This document shows, piece by piece, positions 47,894-56,041 of a stretch of 56,882 nt of DNA. The DNA is from Anaerovorax odorimutans DSM 5092 (lineage in GTDB: Bacteria; Bacillota; Clostridia; Peptostreptococcales; Anaerovoracaceae): NCBI RefSeq assembly GCF_000426305.1, contig NZ_AUFC01000021.1, positions 1-56,882 of the forward strand. Direction: 5' to 3'. Made by a program: the position numbers and the translations under genes. The stretch's first letter is position 1; each line of letters opens with the position of its first letter. The notes under the pieces are model-generated. The model was not told the origin of the DNA. It was given only the letters and a program-made list of their open reading frames with translations, and did no database searches.

Positions 47894-49114
47894 TTACGTT
47901 CTGTAATCTCCATTAATTTTAACATAATTATATGTTAAATCACATCCCCAAGATCTTCCCTTCGCTGTGCCCTGGTTTAGTGAAATCAATATTTTTATTT
48001 CATCTTCTGCCAAAATCTTTGCTGCTTCATCTTCGCTGTAAGGATTATATGCCGCTGATTTACAAACTTCCACATTCCCTTTTGATGAAGAAAGAACAAC
48101 ATCAACTTTATTTATATCAAAATCCACTTCTGCATAACCAATGGCACAAAGAACTCTGCCCCAATTTGCATCTTCTCCAAACATGGCAGCTTTAAATAAA
48201 CTGGAAGTTATTACAGATTTTGAAATAATCCTTGCGGTGTTTACATCTGGAGCCCCTGAAACTATACATTCCAAAAGTTTTGTTGCACCTTCACCATCTT
48301 TTGCAATGTTTCTTGATAATTCTGCGTTAATAGTATTTAAAGCTTTACAGAAAAACTCAAAATCTTCACCTTCTGCATCTATTATAGGATTTTCTGCCAT
48401 ACCATTTGCCATTATTGCTACGGTATCATTTGTAGAAGTATCCCCATCTATACTTATTTGATTAAATGTATCTTCTATATCATATTTAAGTGCTTTTTTC
48501 AGCATATCCTGTGAAATAGCCACATCTGTAGTTAAAAAACAAAGCATAGTAGCCATATTAGGATGGATCATACCGCTTCCTTTTGCAATACCGCCAATAT
48601 GACATTCTTTATTACCCAATATGAAAGATACTGCCAATTCTTTTTTCACAGTATCAGTCGTCATAATTCCTTCAGCAGCCATTGATGAACCCTCATAGCT
48701 AAGTTTTTTAACTGCCTTTGGTATGCCTTTTTCAAATGGTTCTATACACATAGGTTCCCCTATTACTCCTGTGGAACTTACGATTACATCAGCAGGACTT
48801 ATCTTTAATTCTCTTGCTACAAGTTTACACGTTTGCTGTGCTATTTCCATACCATTAGGGGCACATGTATTGGCATTTCCGCTGTTGCATACAATAGCTC
48901 TTGCCAGTCCGTCTTTTATATTTTCTTTTGTAACATAAATAGGTGCTCCCTTTACTTTATTTTTCGTATATACAGCAGCTACATTGCACTGTATATCACT
49001 GACAATAAGAGATAAATCTTTTTTTCTTTTATTTTTTCTTATCCCACAATGGACTCCTGAAGCTTTAAATCCATTGGGAGCGCAAATACCGCCATCTATA
49101 AACTCTATATACAT
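47894..49114 (-). CDS. argJ: Glutamate N-acetyltransferase (bifunctional ArgJ)
   Basis: A 406-residue self-cleaving enzyme that recycles acetyl groups between acetylornithine and glutamate. The autoproteolysis site is in KGSGMIHPNMATMLCF (cleavage before Thr). The start MYIEFIDGGICAPNGFKASG at 49114 follows AAGGAGAAAAATT. The longer frame to 49150 has no site. It ends SWGCDLTYNYVKINGDYRT, as usual. Confidence 0.96.
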   Translation of the reverse strand: MYIEFIDGGICAPNGFKASGVHCGIRKNKRKKDLSLIVSDIQCNVAAVYTKNKVKGAPIYVTKENIKDGLARAIVCNSGNANTCAPNGMEIAQQTCKLVARELKISPADVIVSSTGVIGEPMCIEPFEKGIPKAVKKLSYEGSSMAAEGIMTTDTVKKELAVSFILGNKECHIGGIAKGSGMIHPNMATMLCFLTTDVAISQDMLKKALKYDIEDTFNQISIDGDTSTNDTVAIMANGMAENPIIDAEGEDFEFFCKALNTINAELSRNIAKDGEGATKLLECIVSGAPDVNTARIISKSVITSSLFKAAMFGEDANWGRVLCAIGYAEVDFDINKVDVVLSSSKGNVEVCKSAAYNPYSEDEAAKILAEDEIKILISLNQGTAKGRSWGCDLTYNYVKINGDYRT

Positions 49115-49182
49115 AATTTTTCTCCTTACTATTGATTCTATATAAATCAAGCAAACCAGCCATTCTTAAATCAGCTCCGGAC

Positions 49183-50121
49183 TCATATAAGTCCCGTCTG
49201 CTCCGGCAATTCAAGCATTATATTCATACACTGCATAGCTGCACCTGATGCACCTTTACCAAGGTTATCATATCTAGCTGCAAGCAAAATCTGTTCCTCA
49301 TTTCCAAAGACAAAAATCTCAAGGGTATTTTTACCTGACAAATTGTTTGATCCTAGTAAACCGCTTTCTGGCTCTTTACCATATGCCTTTACTTTTACAA
49401 AATTTTGATTGCTATAGTACTCTGACAGTAATTCATGAAGCTCCTTTGGAGTTATTTTTTTATTCAGCATTCTTGTATGAATAGGGACGCTGGCAAGCAT
49501 TCCGCTATAATAGTCTGCTACAATAGGACTAAAAACCGGAGCATAATCAATTCCCGTAATTGCTTTCATTTCTTTTAAATGTTTATGTTTTAAAGAAAGT
49601 CCATACTCTCTTGGGCTGTTTAATTCATTATCTCTGTCTGAGGATTCATACTCTGCGATCATTTTTTTGCCGCCACCACTGTAACCTGTAATGGAATGGC
49701 ATGTAAAAGGATAATCTTTATTTGCTATTCCTAACTTAATTAAAGGGTTAACTAAAGATATAAAACCTGTGGCATGACATCCTGGCACAGCTACTCTGTT
49801 TGATTCTTTAATTAATTTTCTTTGTTCTTTATTAAGCTCAGGGAATCCATATACCCAATCCTTATTCGTTCTGTGTGCTGTGGATGTGTCTAGAACTCTT
49901 GCAGAAATCGGAGCTTCAGCAATTATTTCCTTTGATGCAGTATCCGGTAAGCAAAGAAACGTAATATCAGCCTTTTTCATCATTTCCAAACGTCTTTTTA
50001 AATCTTTCCGTTTTTCGCTTTCAATTGTAATCACATCGATATCATCTCTATGCTGAAAACGTTCAAATATTTTTAATCCTGTAGTACCTTCCTGTCCGTC
50101 AATGAAAACTTTATAAGCCAT
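49183..50121 (-). CDS. argC: N-acetyl-gamma-glutamyl-phosphate reductase, short (type 2)
   Basis: A 312-residue NADPH reductase of the type 2 (ArgC2) group, about 30 residues shorter than type 1. It starts YKVFIDGQEGTTGLKIFERF, and the catalytic Cys115 is in VAVPGCHATGF. It is the first gene of argC-argJ-argB-argD-carA-carB. Citrulline-to-arginine genes argG/argH are not in the window. Confidence 0.95.
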   Translation of the reverse strand: MAYKVFIDGQEGTTGLKIFERFQHRDDIDVITIESEKRKDLKRRLEMMKKADITFLCLPDTASKEIIAEAPISARVLDTSTAHRTNKDWVYGFPELNKEQRKLIKESNRVAVPGCHATGFISLVNPLIKLGIANKDYPFTCHSITGYSGGGKKMIAEYESSDRDNELNSPREYGLSLKHKHLKEMKAITGIDYAPVFSPIVADYYSGMLASVPIHTRMLNKKITPKELHELLSEYYSNQNFVKVKAYGKEPESGLLGSNNLSGKNTLEIFVFGNEEQILLAARYDNLGKGASGAAMQCMNIMLELPEQTGLI

Positions 50122-50195
50122 TGTTTCTTTCCTTTCCCTTACGTTGTCATTTATAATTTTATAATAACTGTTACCTTTTAATACTTTTTATTATA

Positions 50196-50293
50196 ATTAT
50201 ACAATGTTTTTGCATAAAGTCAACGTTTTTTGTATATTATTAATGGCATTTGCATATTTTTTCATTTTTTATTCATTTTTTATTCATTTTTTT
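50196..50293 (-). promoter_or_regulatory. Arginine-operon promoter with upstream 11-bp repeats
   Basis: Minus-strand TTGACT (50218-50223), 16-base spacer, TATAAT (50196-50201). Upstream, three tandem copies of TTCATTTTTTA (plus-strand reading) start at 50261, 50272 and 50283 with an exact 11-base period. TTCA is part of the ArgR box, so they could be phased half-sites, or they may form bent A-tract DNA. Confidence 0.55.
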
Positions 50294-50325
50294 GTATAAT
50301 ACAAATATTACTTTTTATAATGCTA

Positions 50326-50360
50326 AAAGACCACTGACGATATCTTACGCCAATGGTCTT
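50326..50360 (-). terminator. Terminator after the CCA-adding enzyme gene region
   Basis: AAGACCA pairs with TGGTCTT, with partial inner pairing, followed by TTTTAG on the minus strand. It stops transcription before the argC promoter region. Confidence 0.65.
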
Positions 50361-50512
50361 AAAATATTAATCAATAATAAGTTTTTACTTAATTTTTTTA
50401 TATAAATTTTTTTAATATTAATACAGAAGTTAATTATATTATTTAATAAACAATTAAAAAAAAATAATTTATTCTTATCTTTATTTTGTATTATAAGTTT
50501 ATTAAACAGCAT
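50345..50512 (-). CDS. Possible 55-residue basic small protein
   Basis: The frame ATG 50512 to 50345 has a near-ideal AGGAGGGG ribosome site 6 bases upstream. The product is Lys/Asn/Ile-rich with no recognised domain, and its last codons lie inside the terminator stem. Base composition alone could produce such a frame. The ribosome site is the only real support. Confidence 0.3.
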   Translation of the reverse strand: MLFNKLIIQNKDKNKLFFFNCLLNNIINFCINIKKIYIKKLSKNLLLINILRPLA

Positions 50513-50570
50513 AATTTCCCCTCCTATAATTTTTTCTATCCTTTCTATTATACACCTCCCGTAATAAATT

Positions 50571-51860
50571 TCAACAAATTTTTTCAAATAATTTATAATT
50601 ACTTTTTAGCCATATATTCACCTGATTCAGAAGTATTTCTTTGTCATTTTTTAAATCTTCATTAATAACCATTTCCAAAAGATTTTGAAGTATACTGCCT
50701 ATCATCTTTCCATATGGCACCCCTATTTTTATTAAATCATTTCCATCAACATTTAAATCCCGTAAACTATAACATTCCCCTGAATTTATAATGTCATCCA
50801 GAATCAATAAAGCCTGCTTTATATCTTCTGAATTTTTACGTTTCTCCTCATTTTTAATCTCTGTATTTACATCAGCAAGATGAAATTCTAACAATAATTT
50901 GAAATTTGTCTCTCCCAATTTATTAAGCCATCTTTTTACACTTATTCTGTTTGAGTATATTTCTTCATTAAAAGATTTAATCAATGTAACTACTGTTTCC
51001 ATCGTTTGTTTATCGCATTTCAATCTCTTTAAAACTTTATATGCTATCTCAATTCTATCTTTAATATCAAATTTACAGAAAAAAATGGCAAGCCTAAGTA
51101 CTTTATTATTTGAGCTTAAGTCTAACACATCTAAAGTTTCATTCCATTTACAGTTTTTCATCAAAATATTTATTTCAGGAATAAATTCTTCTATAATATT
51201 TTCACCCAAGATTAGAGCCTTTTTGCAATATTTACCGCAAATCATCTGAGCAAATTCATTATATATTCTTTCAACAGATATATTTTTAAGTTTTTCTGCA
51301 TGCATCTTAGCTGCTTCTAGTGTTTCATTTTCAATATCGAACCCTAATTCCGCACAGAATCTCAATGCCCTCAATATACGCAATGCATCTTCAGCAAACC
51401 TTTTTTCAGGATCTCCCACACATTTTATTTGTTTTTTCTCAATATCCTTTAACCCACTAAAATAATCTTGAAGTCCATCTTTTTCATTATATGATAATGC
51501 ATTCATTGTAAAATCTCTTCTTTTCAAATCGTCTTCAAGAGATGTTATATATATTACATTATCTGGCCGTCTTTTATCTGAATAAGTGCCATCTGCTCTA
51601 AAAGATGTGACTTCCACAAATTCATTATCCGAAACCACTGTTACAGTTCCGTGTTTTAAACCTGTTTGTATTATATGAAAATTTTCAAAACATTTAAGAT
51701 ACTGCATAGGTCTTGCAGAAGTACATATATCCCAGTCTTTTGGAGTTCTCCCTACGATACTGTCTCTTACACATCCTCCCACTATATAAGCTTCAAATCC
51801 GTTATCTTCAAGTATATTAAGTACATTTTTTACTGATTTGGGAATCTTAATTTTTCTCAT
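50571..51860 (-). CDS. cca: CCA tRNA nucleotidyltransferase
   Basis: A 429-residue class II enzyme that adds CCA to tRNA 3' ends. The nucleotidyltransferase motif GFEAYIVGGCVRDSIVGRTPKDWDIC has the metal-binding DxD, followed by RRDFTMNALSYN and the nucleotide recognition motif EDALRILRALRFCAELGF. The C-terminal half is helical, of the HD-lacking type. GGATGG precedes the ATG at some distance. Confidence 0.95.
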   Translation of the reverse strand: MRKIKIPKSVKNVLNILEDNGFEAYIVGGCVRDSIVGRTPKDWDICTSARPMQYLKCFENFHIIQTGLKHGTVTVVSDNEFVEVTSFRADGTYSDKRRPDNVIYITSLEDDLKRRDFTMNALSYNEKDGLQDYFSGLKDIEKKQIKCVGDPEKRFAEDALRILRALRFCAELGFDIENETLEAAKMHAEKLKNISVERIYNEFAQMICGKYCKKALILGENIIEEFIPEINILMKNCKWNETLDVLDLSSNNKVLRLAIFFCKFDIKDRIEIAYKVLKRLKCDKQTMETVVTLIKSFNEEIYSNRISVKRWLNKLGETNFKLLLEFHLADVNTEIKNEEKRKNSEDIKQALLILDDIINSGECYSLRDLNVDGNDLIKIGVPYGKMIGSILQNLLEMVINEDLKNDKEILLNQVNIWLKSNYKLFEKIC

Positions 51861-52211
51861 TAATATCCAACCATCCTTTTATTCCTTTGTACTATATTAT
51901 ATATTCATGCTGCATAACAAAATATGATTTAATGACTTTTACGGCTTTAATGATTTACAACTTGCGGTGAAGCTATTTGAATTATAGGAATCATTGGAAC
52001 ATGTAATCTCAAACTGTTTAATAATTGCAAATATGATTCAATGATCCCTTATTTTCAGCACGCTAGATTAATCAAATGCAGCATATTTACTTTAAAATAT
52101 TATAACATCTATTTCCATACAGAAACAACCCTGTTACAACTCTGTTCATTAAAAAAACACAGTAATATCCGTTGGGCTCTTTCTACATTATTCTTTTATA
52201 GTAACAACATT
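51861..52211. other. Intergenic region with no confident gene
   Basis: This 351-base stretch lies between cca and the DUF3793 gene. A minus-strand open stretch at 51947-52048 reads ...ESYLQLLNSLRLHV..IIQIASPQVVNH and has protein-like composition, but it has no start codon with a ribosome site. It may be a gene remnant or chance. No RNA motif was seen. Confidence 0.4.
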
Positions 52212-52763
52212 TTAAGCTGCTACCGTTAATTTTAAAATAGATGCCCCTTGAGTAAACATTTTACAGTAAACATTTGTACATTTTTTATACTTTGCGAAAA
52301 TTTTCATAGCTTCACATTCATTAAAGTATACTTTCCAACAGCCAACACACTTAAAGTTCTTGCCCTTATTTGTAATAAAAGCTTTTATATCTGACAGTGG
52401 ATATCCTAGGAACAAACCAATTTCATGGGGAAACTCTTCGCAATCAATCAGTTTATTTGATAGTATCTCAATACAATCTTGAACATTGCAAGAAGAATAC
52501 CCATGACACATAAGAAATTTTTTTGCATCAGCTTGAGCTAAATCGTTTTCAAGCTTTTTAGGTCTATAAACATAAAGCAGTGCTTTTTCCCCGCTTTTTC
52601 TCAATAAAGTTATTTTTACCCCCTTTAAACTTAAATCGTTATTCCATATATCAATTTGCATATTCAATTCATCTTCACTCTCATAAAAACAATTAAAAAT
52701 ACTTCCAGTTTTAAGTCCTGCCAGTGTTGGTGAGCAGTGTCTGATAATTAATTCTTTTGACAT
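52212..52763 (-). CDS. DUF3793 family protein
   Basis: A 183-residue protein of unknown function with the family start IRHCSPTLAGLKTGSIF and the conserved ending FPHEIGLFLGYPLSDIKAFI and GCWKVYFNECEAMKIFAKYKKCT. DUF3793 proteins are widespread in Clostridia, often near iron-transport or flavodoxin genes; here neither neighbour is such a gene. GCGGAGG precedes the ATG. The long leader and operator-like palindromes upstream suggest tight regulation. Confidence 0.88.
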   Translation of the reverse strand: MSKELIIRHCSPTLAGLKTGSIFNCFYESEDELNMQIDIWNNDLSLKGVKITLLRKSGEKALLYVYRPKKLENDLAQADAKKFLMCHGYSSCNVQDCIEILSNKLIDCEEFPHEIGLFLGYPLSDIKAFITNKGKNFKCVGCWKVYFNECEAMKIFAKYKKCTNVYCKMFTQGASILKLTVAA

Positions 52764-52851
52764 ATTAACACCTCCGCATATTATGCTGTATGCTCCTTTA
52801 TCACAAATTTGAGCTTTTATATAATATTTATTTTATTTAATTTTTGTTCTT

Positions 52852-52901
52852 GGTTAGCATTTGCTAACCGTTTAGCTTTTTGAAAGCGCCTAAATGGCGC
52901 T
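52852..52901 (-). promoter_or_regulatory. Two hairpins in the DUF3793 leader
   Basis: A perfect palindrome at 52852-52869 (GGTTAGCA-TT-TGCTAACC) and a GC-rich stem at 52885-52901 (AGCGCC-TAAAT-GGCGCT) lie within the predicted 5' untranslated region of about 175 bases. The first repeats the GTTAGC/GCTAAC half-sites of the operator at 52922, so it may be a second protein site or an RNA element. Confidence 0.6.
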
Positions 52902-52921
52902 ATAAAAATTATAATTAAATT

Positions 52922-52975
52922 AGTTAGCTAACGCTAACTTAATTATATGATAACATTATTTTAAATCTGTGTCAA
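52922..52975 (-). promoter_or_regulatory. DUF3793 promoter with DtxR-like operator
   Basis: Minus-strand TTGACA (52970-52975), exact 17-base spacer, TATCAT (52947-52952). Directly downstream, at the expected start site, is an inverted repeat AGTTAGC-TAAC-GCTAACT (52922-52939), extended by AT-rich arms and containing a GTTAGCTAAC palindrome. This resembles the DtxR/IdeR box TTAGGTTAGCCTAACCTAA. Blocking of RNA polymerase by an iron- or manganese-loaded repressor is inferred. Confidence 0.65.
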
Positions 52976-53084
52976 TTGATTTTTAACTGTTACTTTAATA
53001 TTTAATTTAAAAGCTCTACGTGAATGCCCATTTTATTAATTTTTAAATTTTTATATTCTGCGCTTTAGTTTTCATTAAAAAAAC

Positions 53085-53115
53085 TCCTTCTGCGTTAATT
53101 ATCAGAAGGAGTCTT
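53085..53115 (-). terminator. Terminator of the APC permease gene
   Basis: Perfect 10-base stem (ACTCCTTCTG with CAGAAGGAGT), followed on the minus strand by seven T residues. Confidence 0.9.
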
Positions 53116-53152
53116 TTATCTTTTTATAAAATTATAAAATATCTTCTTTTGT

Positions 53153-54622
53153 TTATTTAATTGGCGGATAAGCTTGATCAAATGTCTTTTCATCAGGATC
53201 TAAGGCAGCAATTTCTCTTGTTTTTCCCATTTTTTTAACAATTTGATAAACTATCATAGGTCCTATTACAGCACTAACCGCCAGTGGAAATACTGGAGCC
53301 ATTTCAGGATCAAATGCAAGTGCTCCCAAGCCTATTAATTGCGCCACCATGGCAAAAACAGGTATCCACTCATGTTTTACTTTCGCTCTTAACATTTCTT
53401 CCGGAACATAACCTCTTTTTCTCAATCTTTTTCTAAATACCATCTGTGATGCAATAATACCAACCCATGCCAAAGTTCCCGTAAATCCTGACATTGTCAA
53501 AAGGTATGCATAAAAGTTTGAATCCGGTAAAAAATATCCTAACATCAAAACCAACCACATTGGAATAATAGTAAAGAAAACACATCTTCTTGGGGTTCCT
53601 TTATTACTTAATTTGGAAAGGAATTTAGGTGCAAGGCCTTCTATTGATAAGCCGTAAAGGCATCTAACTGTTCCGTACAACCCGGCATTTGCACAACTAA
53701 ATGCTGCAATCATTACAATTCCTGATATAACCGCAGCCACTCCGTTCAATCCATATTTTGCAAGGGCAAAAGAAAATATGGAACCATTTTCTAAATCTGC
53801 TTGGTTATAAGGAACAAGTAGTATTACTAATGCAATTGGGATTAAATATAATCCTACAATACGATAAGTAACACTTTTACATGCTCTTGGTACATTTTTA
53901 TCAGGGTTTTGGGCTTCAGAAGCTGCCAAACCTACAATCTCAGTACCTTGGAATGATACTAAAACAGTAACCATAAGTGTAATAATTATAAGACCTCCAA
54001 ACGGGAATAAGTTGTCAAAAATACCACTCATTGGATCTGTAATAAGGTTTTGAGAGCCTAAATATCCGTTATGTCCCCATAATCCAATCCATATACCGAA
54101 AGCTGCAATTATAAATGTAACAATAGCAATAACCTTAATCATAGCTAAAGTTGATTCTACTCTTGCAAACATTTTTACAGGAAGAGAATTTAAGATTGTA
54201 ATACCTGCTAATGCTCCTATTGAATACATGAACATATTACCAGGTACGAGGGAGTTTAACACTATGGATACTGCAATAGCTTCTGATGGTACATATGCAA
54301 CCCAATTAAACCAAAATGCCCATCCAAAGCCAACAGATACAGTTCCACCTAAAAATTCATTTGTGTATGCAACAAATGAGCCTTTACGAGGTAGATTAAC
54401 CAATAGTTCACCATAGGCAATCATAAGTCCGTATACTATGAACCCAACAAGTCCATAGGCTATTAATACAGCCGGCCCCATAACGCTTATAGTCCAACCT
54501 ACTCCTAAGAAGTAACAAGAACCTATTACTCCTCCAAGCGCAATCATTCCTACTTGCCAACCTTTTATGTCACGTTGTAAAGTGACTTCTTCATTGCCAG
54601 CATTTTCGATTTTATCTGCCAT
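53153..54622 (-). CDS. APC-family amino acid permease
   Basis: A 489-residue transporter with about twelve helices. The first helix carries GWQVGMIALGGVIGSCYFLGVG, a substrate-binding GxIG motif. SFQGTEIVGLAASEAQNPDKNVPRA is typical of the AAT group (lysine, GABA, aromatic or S-methylmethionine permeases). The specific substrate is not readable. GAGGAGG precedes the ATG. A long structured leader precedes the gene. Confidence 0.92.
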   Translation of the reverse strand: MADKIENAGNEEVTLQRDIKGWQVGMIALGGVIGSCYFLGVGWTISVMGPAVLIAYGLVGFIVYGLMIAYGELLVNLPRKGSFVAYTNEFLGGTVSVGFGWAFWFNWVAYVPSEAIAVSIVLNSLVPGNMFMYSIGALAGITILNSLPVKMFARVESTLAMIKVIAIVTFIIAAFGIWIGLWGHNGYLGSQNLITDPMSGIFDNLFPFGGLIIITLMVTVLVSFQGTEIVGLAASEAQNPDKNVPRACKSVTYRIVGLYLIPIALVILLVPYNQADLENGSIFSFALAKYGLNGVAAVISGIVMIAAFSCANAGLYGTVRCLYGLSIEGLAPKFLSKLSNKGTPRRCVFFTIIPMWLVLMLGYFLPDSNFYAYLLTMSGFTGTLAWVGIIASQMVFRKRLRKRGYVPEEMLRAKVKHEWIPVFAMVAQLIGLGALAFDPEMAPVFPLAVSAVIGPMIVYQIVKKMGKTREIAALDPDEKTFDQAYPPIK

Positions 54623-54668
54623 ACTTCTTCCTCCTCTTTCTCACATAGATACTATGATTAGATTTATT

Positions 54669-54807
54669 ACACAAATGTCTTTTCTTTTTTAAATAATAAT
54701 AAAATAGTAATAATAGGTAATAATAATAAAATAGTAATAATAACGAATTTCGAAAAAACCAAATTTTAGCATTTTTAGCAAAATTAAAAATTTTCTGACA
54801 TTTGTGT
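54669..54807 (-). promoter_or_regulatory. Long-range paired leader of the permease gene
   Basis: Perfect 11-base complementary arms ACACAAATGTC and GACATTTGTGT (54797-54807 and 54669-54679) enclose 117 bases of the predicted 5' untranslated region. Inside are two copies of a 22-base TAATAATAAAAT-type element (54694-54715 and 54721-54742). No known riboswitch class was recognised and no clear terminator is present. Confidence 0.5.
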
Positions 54808-54813
54808 ATTGTA

Positions 54814-54844
54814 TTAATTGTACACAATTAACGCAAAATGTCAA
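54814..54844 (-). promoter_or_regulatory. Permease promoter with overlapping palindrome
   Basis: Minus-strand TTGACA (54839-54844), 16-base spacer, TACAAT (54817-54822). An 18-base palindrome at 54814-54831 (TTAATTGT-AC-ACAATTAA) covers the -10 and most of the spacer, as expected for a repressor operator. Confidence 0.65.
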
Positions 54845-54900
54845 TCTAATTTTTTAAATTATTAAAAGTTTCCAAACTTTCTAATAAATTTTATATGTTA

Positions 54901-54973
54901 AGATTAACAGAAATAATACCTATCTGAAAAATTAAACTATATTCATATTCAACTATTTTATAATCAAAGTTCA
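54901..54973. repeat. 73-bp direct repeat, left copy
   Basis: The 73 bases are identical to 56042-56114 upstream of spoIIID. The copy is followed at 54971-54988 by 18 bases matching spoIIID codons at 56321-56338 with one mismatch, as if the segment were a deleted duplicate of the spoIIID promoter and gene. Confidence 0.9.
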
Positions 54974-54999
54974 ATAGTACATAAAGATGATAAAAAATA

Positions 55000-55029
55000 A
55001 ACGACTAAATCTGTTAGAATTTAGCCGTT
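55000..55029. terminator. Terminator downstream of the Fic gene
   Basis: AACGACTAAAT pairs with ATTTAGCCGTT with one mismatch. T-rich tails are present on both strands, so it can act in both directions. Confidence 0.7.
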
Positions 55030-55059
55030 CATTTTTTCTATCTTCTATTCTTTTATATT

Positions 55060-55670
55060 TTATTTCATAGCATCTTTCATAATTCTAATAAGATAATCAA
55101 AGTTTCTTTCTATTTCTCCTTCTAAATAAAAAGCTGATACAGCTAATGCACTTCTTACTCACTATTATCACTTAATAATTTTTTATCTAATCTTATATTT
55201 TTAATTTCAGCAAATTGATAAAAAAACATTAAAATACTTCTGGTATTTCCTTCTCTAAAAGGATGAATACGCCATACATCGGAAAGTAACCTAGTAAATT
55301 TTAGTACTCTTTCTTCCCGATTTATTACTTGCCAATTATTTTCATTTAAAATTATCAATGCTTTATTTATCATTGGAGTAATTTGAGTTACTTTTGCATA
55401 ATCAACAGAAATCCCTTTTAAAGCATATTCTGGTTTTTCAATATTAATTGTCCTTTCAAATCCTGCCCATTCAAAAATATCTTGAAAAATATAAGCATGA
55501 ATTTTCTTTAAATGCTCATAATCAAACTGCCCTTTAATTGGATTTTCATCAAGTTCTTTCATCCTTACTACAGTGAAATCTGCTTCAGCATTGTTTAACT
55601 TTTCTATATCTCTAGTTCCCAGTTTATTAATTAATACATCTGTATTTGGATAAACATATGGATCTTTCAT
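55060..55670 (-). pseudogene. Fic-domain toxin gene, frameshifted near the 3' end
   Basis: The intact part (55155-55670, 171 residues) has a Fic domain with catalytic motif H136PFREGNTRS, where His attacks in AMP transfer; Thr replaces the commoner Gly. After LLSDNSE the frame meets TAA. Shifting frame resumes a convincing tail RSALAVSAFYLEGEIERNFD followed by YLIRIMKDAMK and a stop at 55060. Loss of four bases from an ancestral GAG-TAT-GTA-AGA would explain this. The active site is retained, so the short product could still be active. The start follows the antitoxin stop by two bases. Confidence 0.8.
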
Positions 55671-55672
55671 AT

Positions 55673-55846
55673 CTATACCTTCATTGTATATTTTTTATTT
55701 AATTCTTTTATAATATCTTTTGTTTTAATTTCTCCACGTTTTTCTTTTTCAACTAATTTATTAAATTCAGGCGTTGGTTCTAATCCATCAACTTTGATCA
55801 AGCCATATGCAATATCCCAACTTTCCCGTTTTTTTACATTTCCCAT
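55673..55846 (-). CDS. Small antitoxin of the Fic module (VbhA-like)
   Basis: A 57-residue frame with an AAGAGGCGG ribosome site. The product has WDIAYGLIKVDGLEPTPEFN followed by KLVEKEKRGEIKTKDIIKEL. This matches the layout of VbhA-type class I Fic antitoxins: a helix ending near an E/D-G pair, L.P(S/T), then a G.I(T/K)..(D/E) helix. The canonical Ser/Thr-x3-Glu-Gly inhibitory motif is degenerate here (LIKVDG). Its position immediately before fic on the same strand supports the pairing. Confidence 0.75.
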   Translation of the reverse strand: MGNVKKRESWDIAYGLIKVDGLEPTPEFNKLVEKEKRGEIKTKDIIKELNKKYTMKV

Positions 55847-56041
55847 AAATACACCGCCTCTTAAATATTCATTTGTATATTATTATACCTGTTTTTATAA
55901 AAATAACAATAAAATACATGTTATAAATTAATTCATATAATATGTATAAATTTCTTAGTAAAATAACAACCTTAGCCTATTTAATTTCTTCCTTATTTAG
56001 CCCTGATCTTTTTCTATGTATTATAAACGGAGACTACCTTT
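55847..56041. other. AT-rich spacer upstream of the antitoxin gene
   Basis: No gene is visible. It must hold the promoter of the antitoxin-Fic pair, but no clear TTGACA/TATAAT set was found. Its right border is the second 73-bp repeat. Confidence 0.4.

Noticed and set aside
50345-50587. Longer 80-codon version of the small frame downstream of cca
   Set aside because: Its extra N-terminal part overlaps the cca 3' end and has no ribosome site; only the shorter start at 50512 has one.
52041-52229. Plus-strand 62-codon frame between cca and the DUF3793 gene
   Set aside because: There is no ribosome site and no recognisable motif, and it overlaps the DUF3793 3' end.
52885-52901. GC-rich stem in the DUF3793 leader as a terminator
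   Set aside because: The stem is short and is followed by TTTCAAAAAG rather than a T run, so it is kept only as a leader hairpin.
54694-54742. Tandem 22-base repeats as a CRISPR-like array
   Set aside because: There are only two copies with a 5-base gap, A/T-only sequence, and no cas genes.
54612-54827. Minus-strand 71-codon frame in the permease leader
   Set aside because: It is a Tyr/Leu-rich frame created by the TAATAA-type repeats, overlaps the permease start and the promoter, and has no ribosome site.
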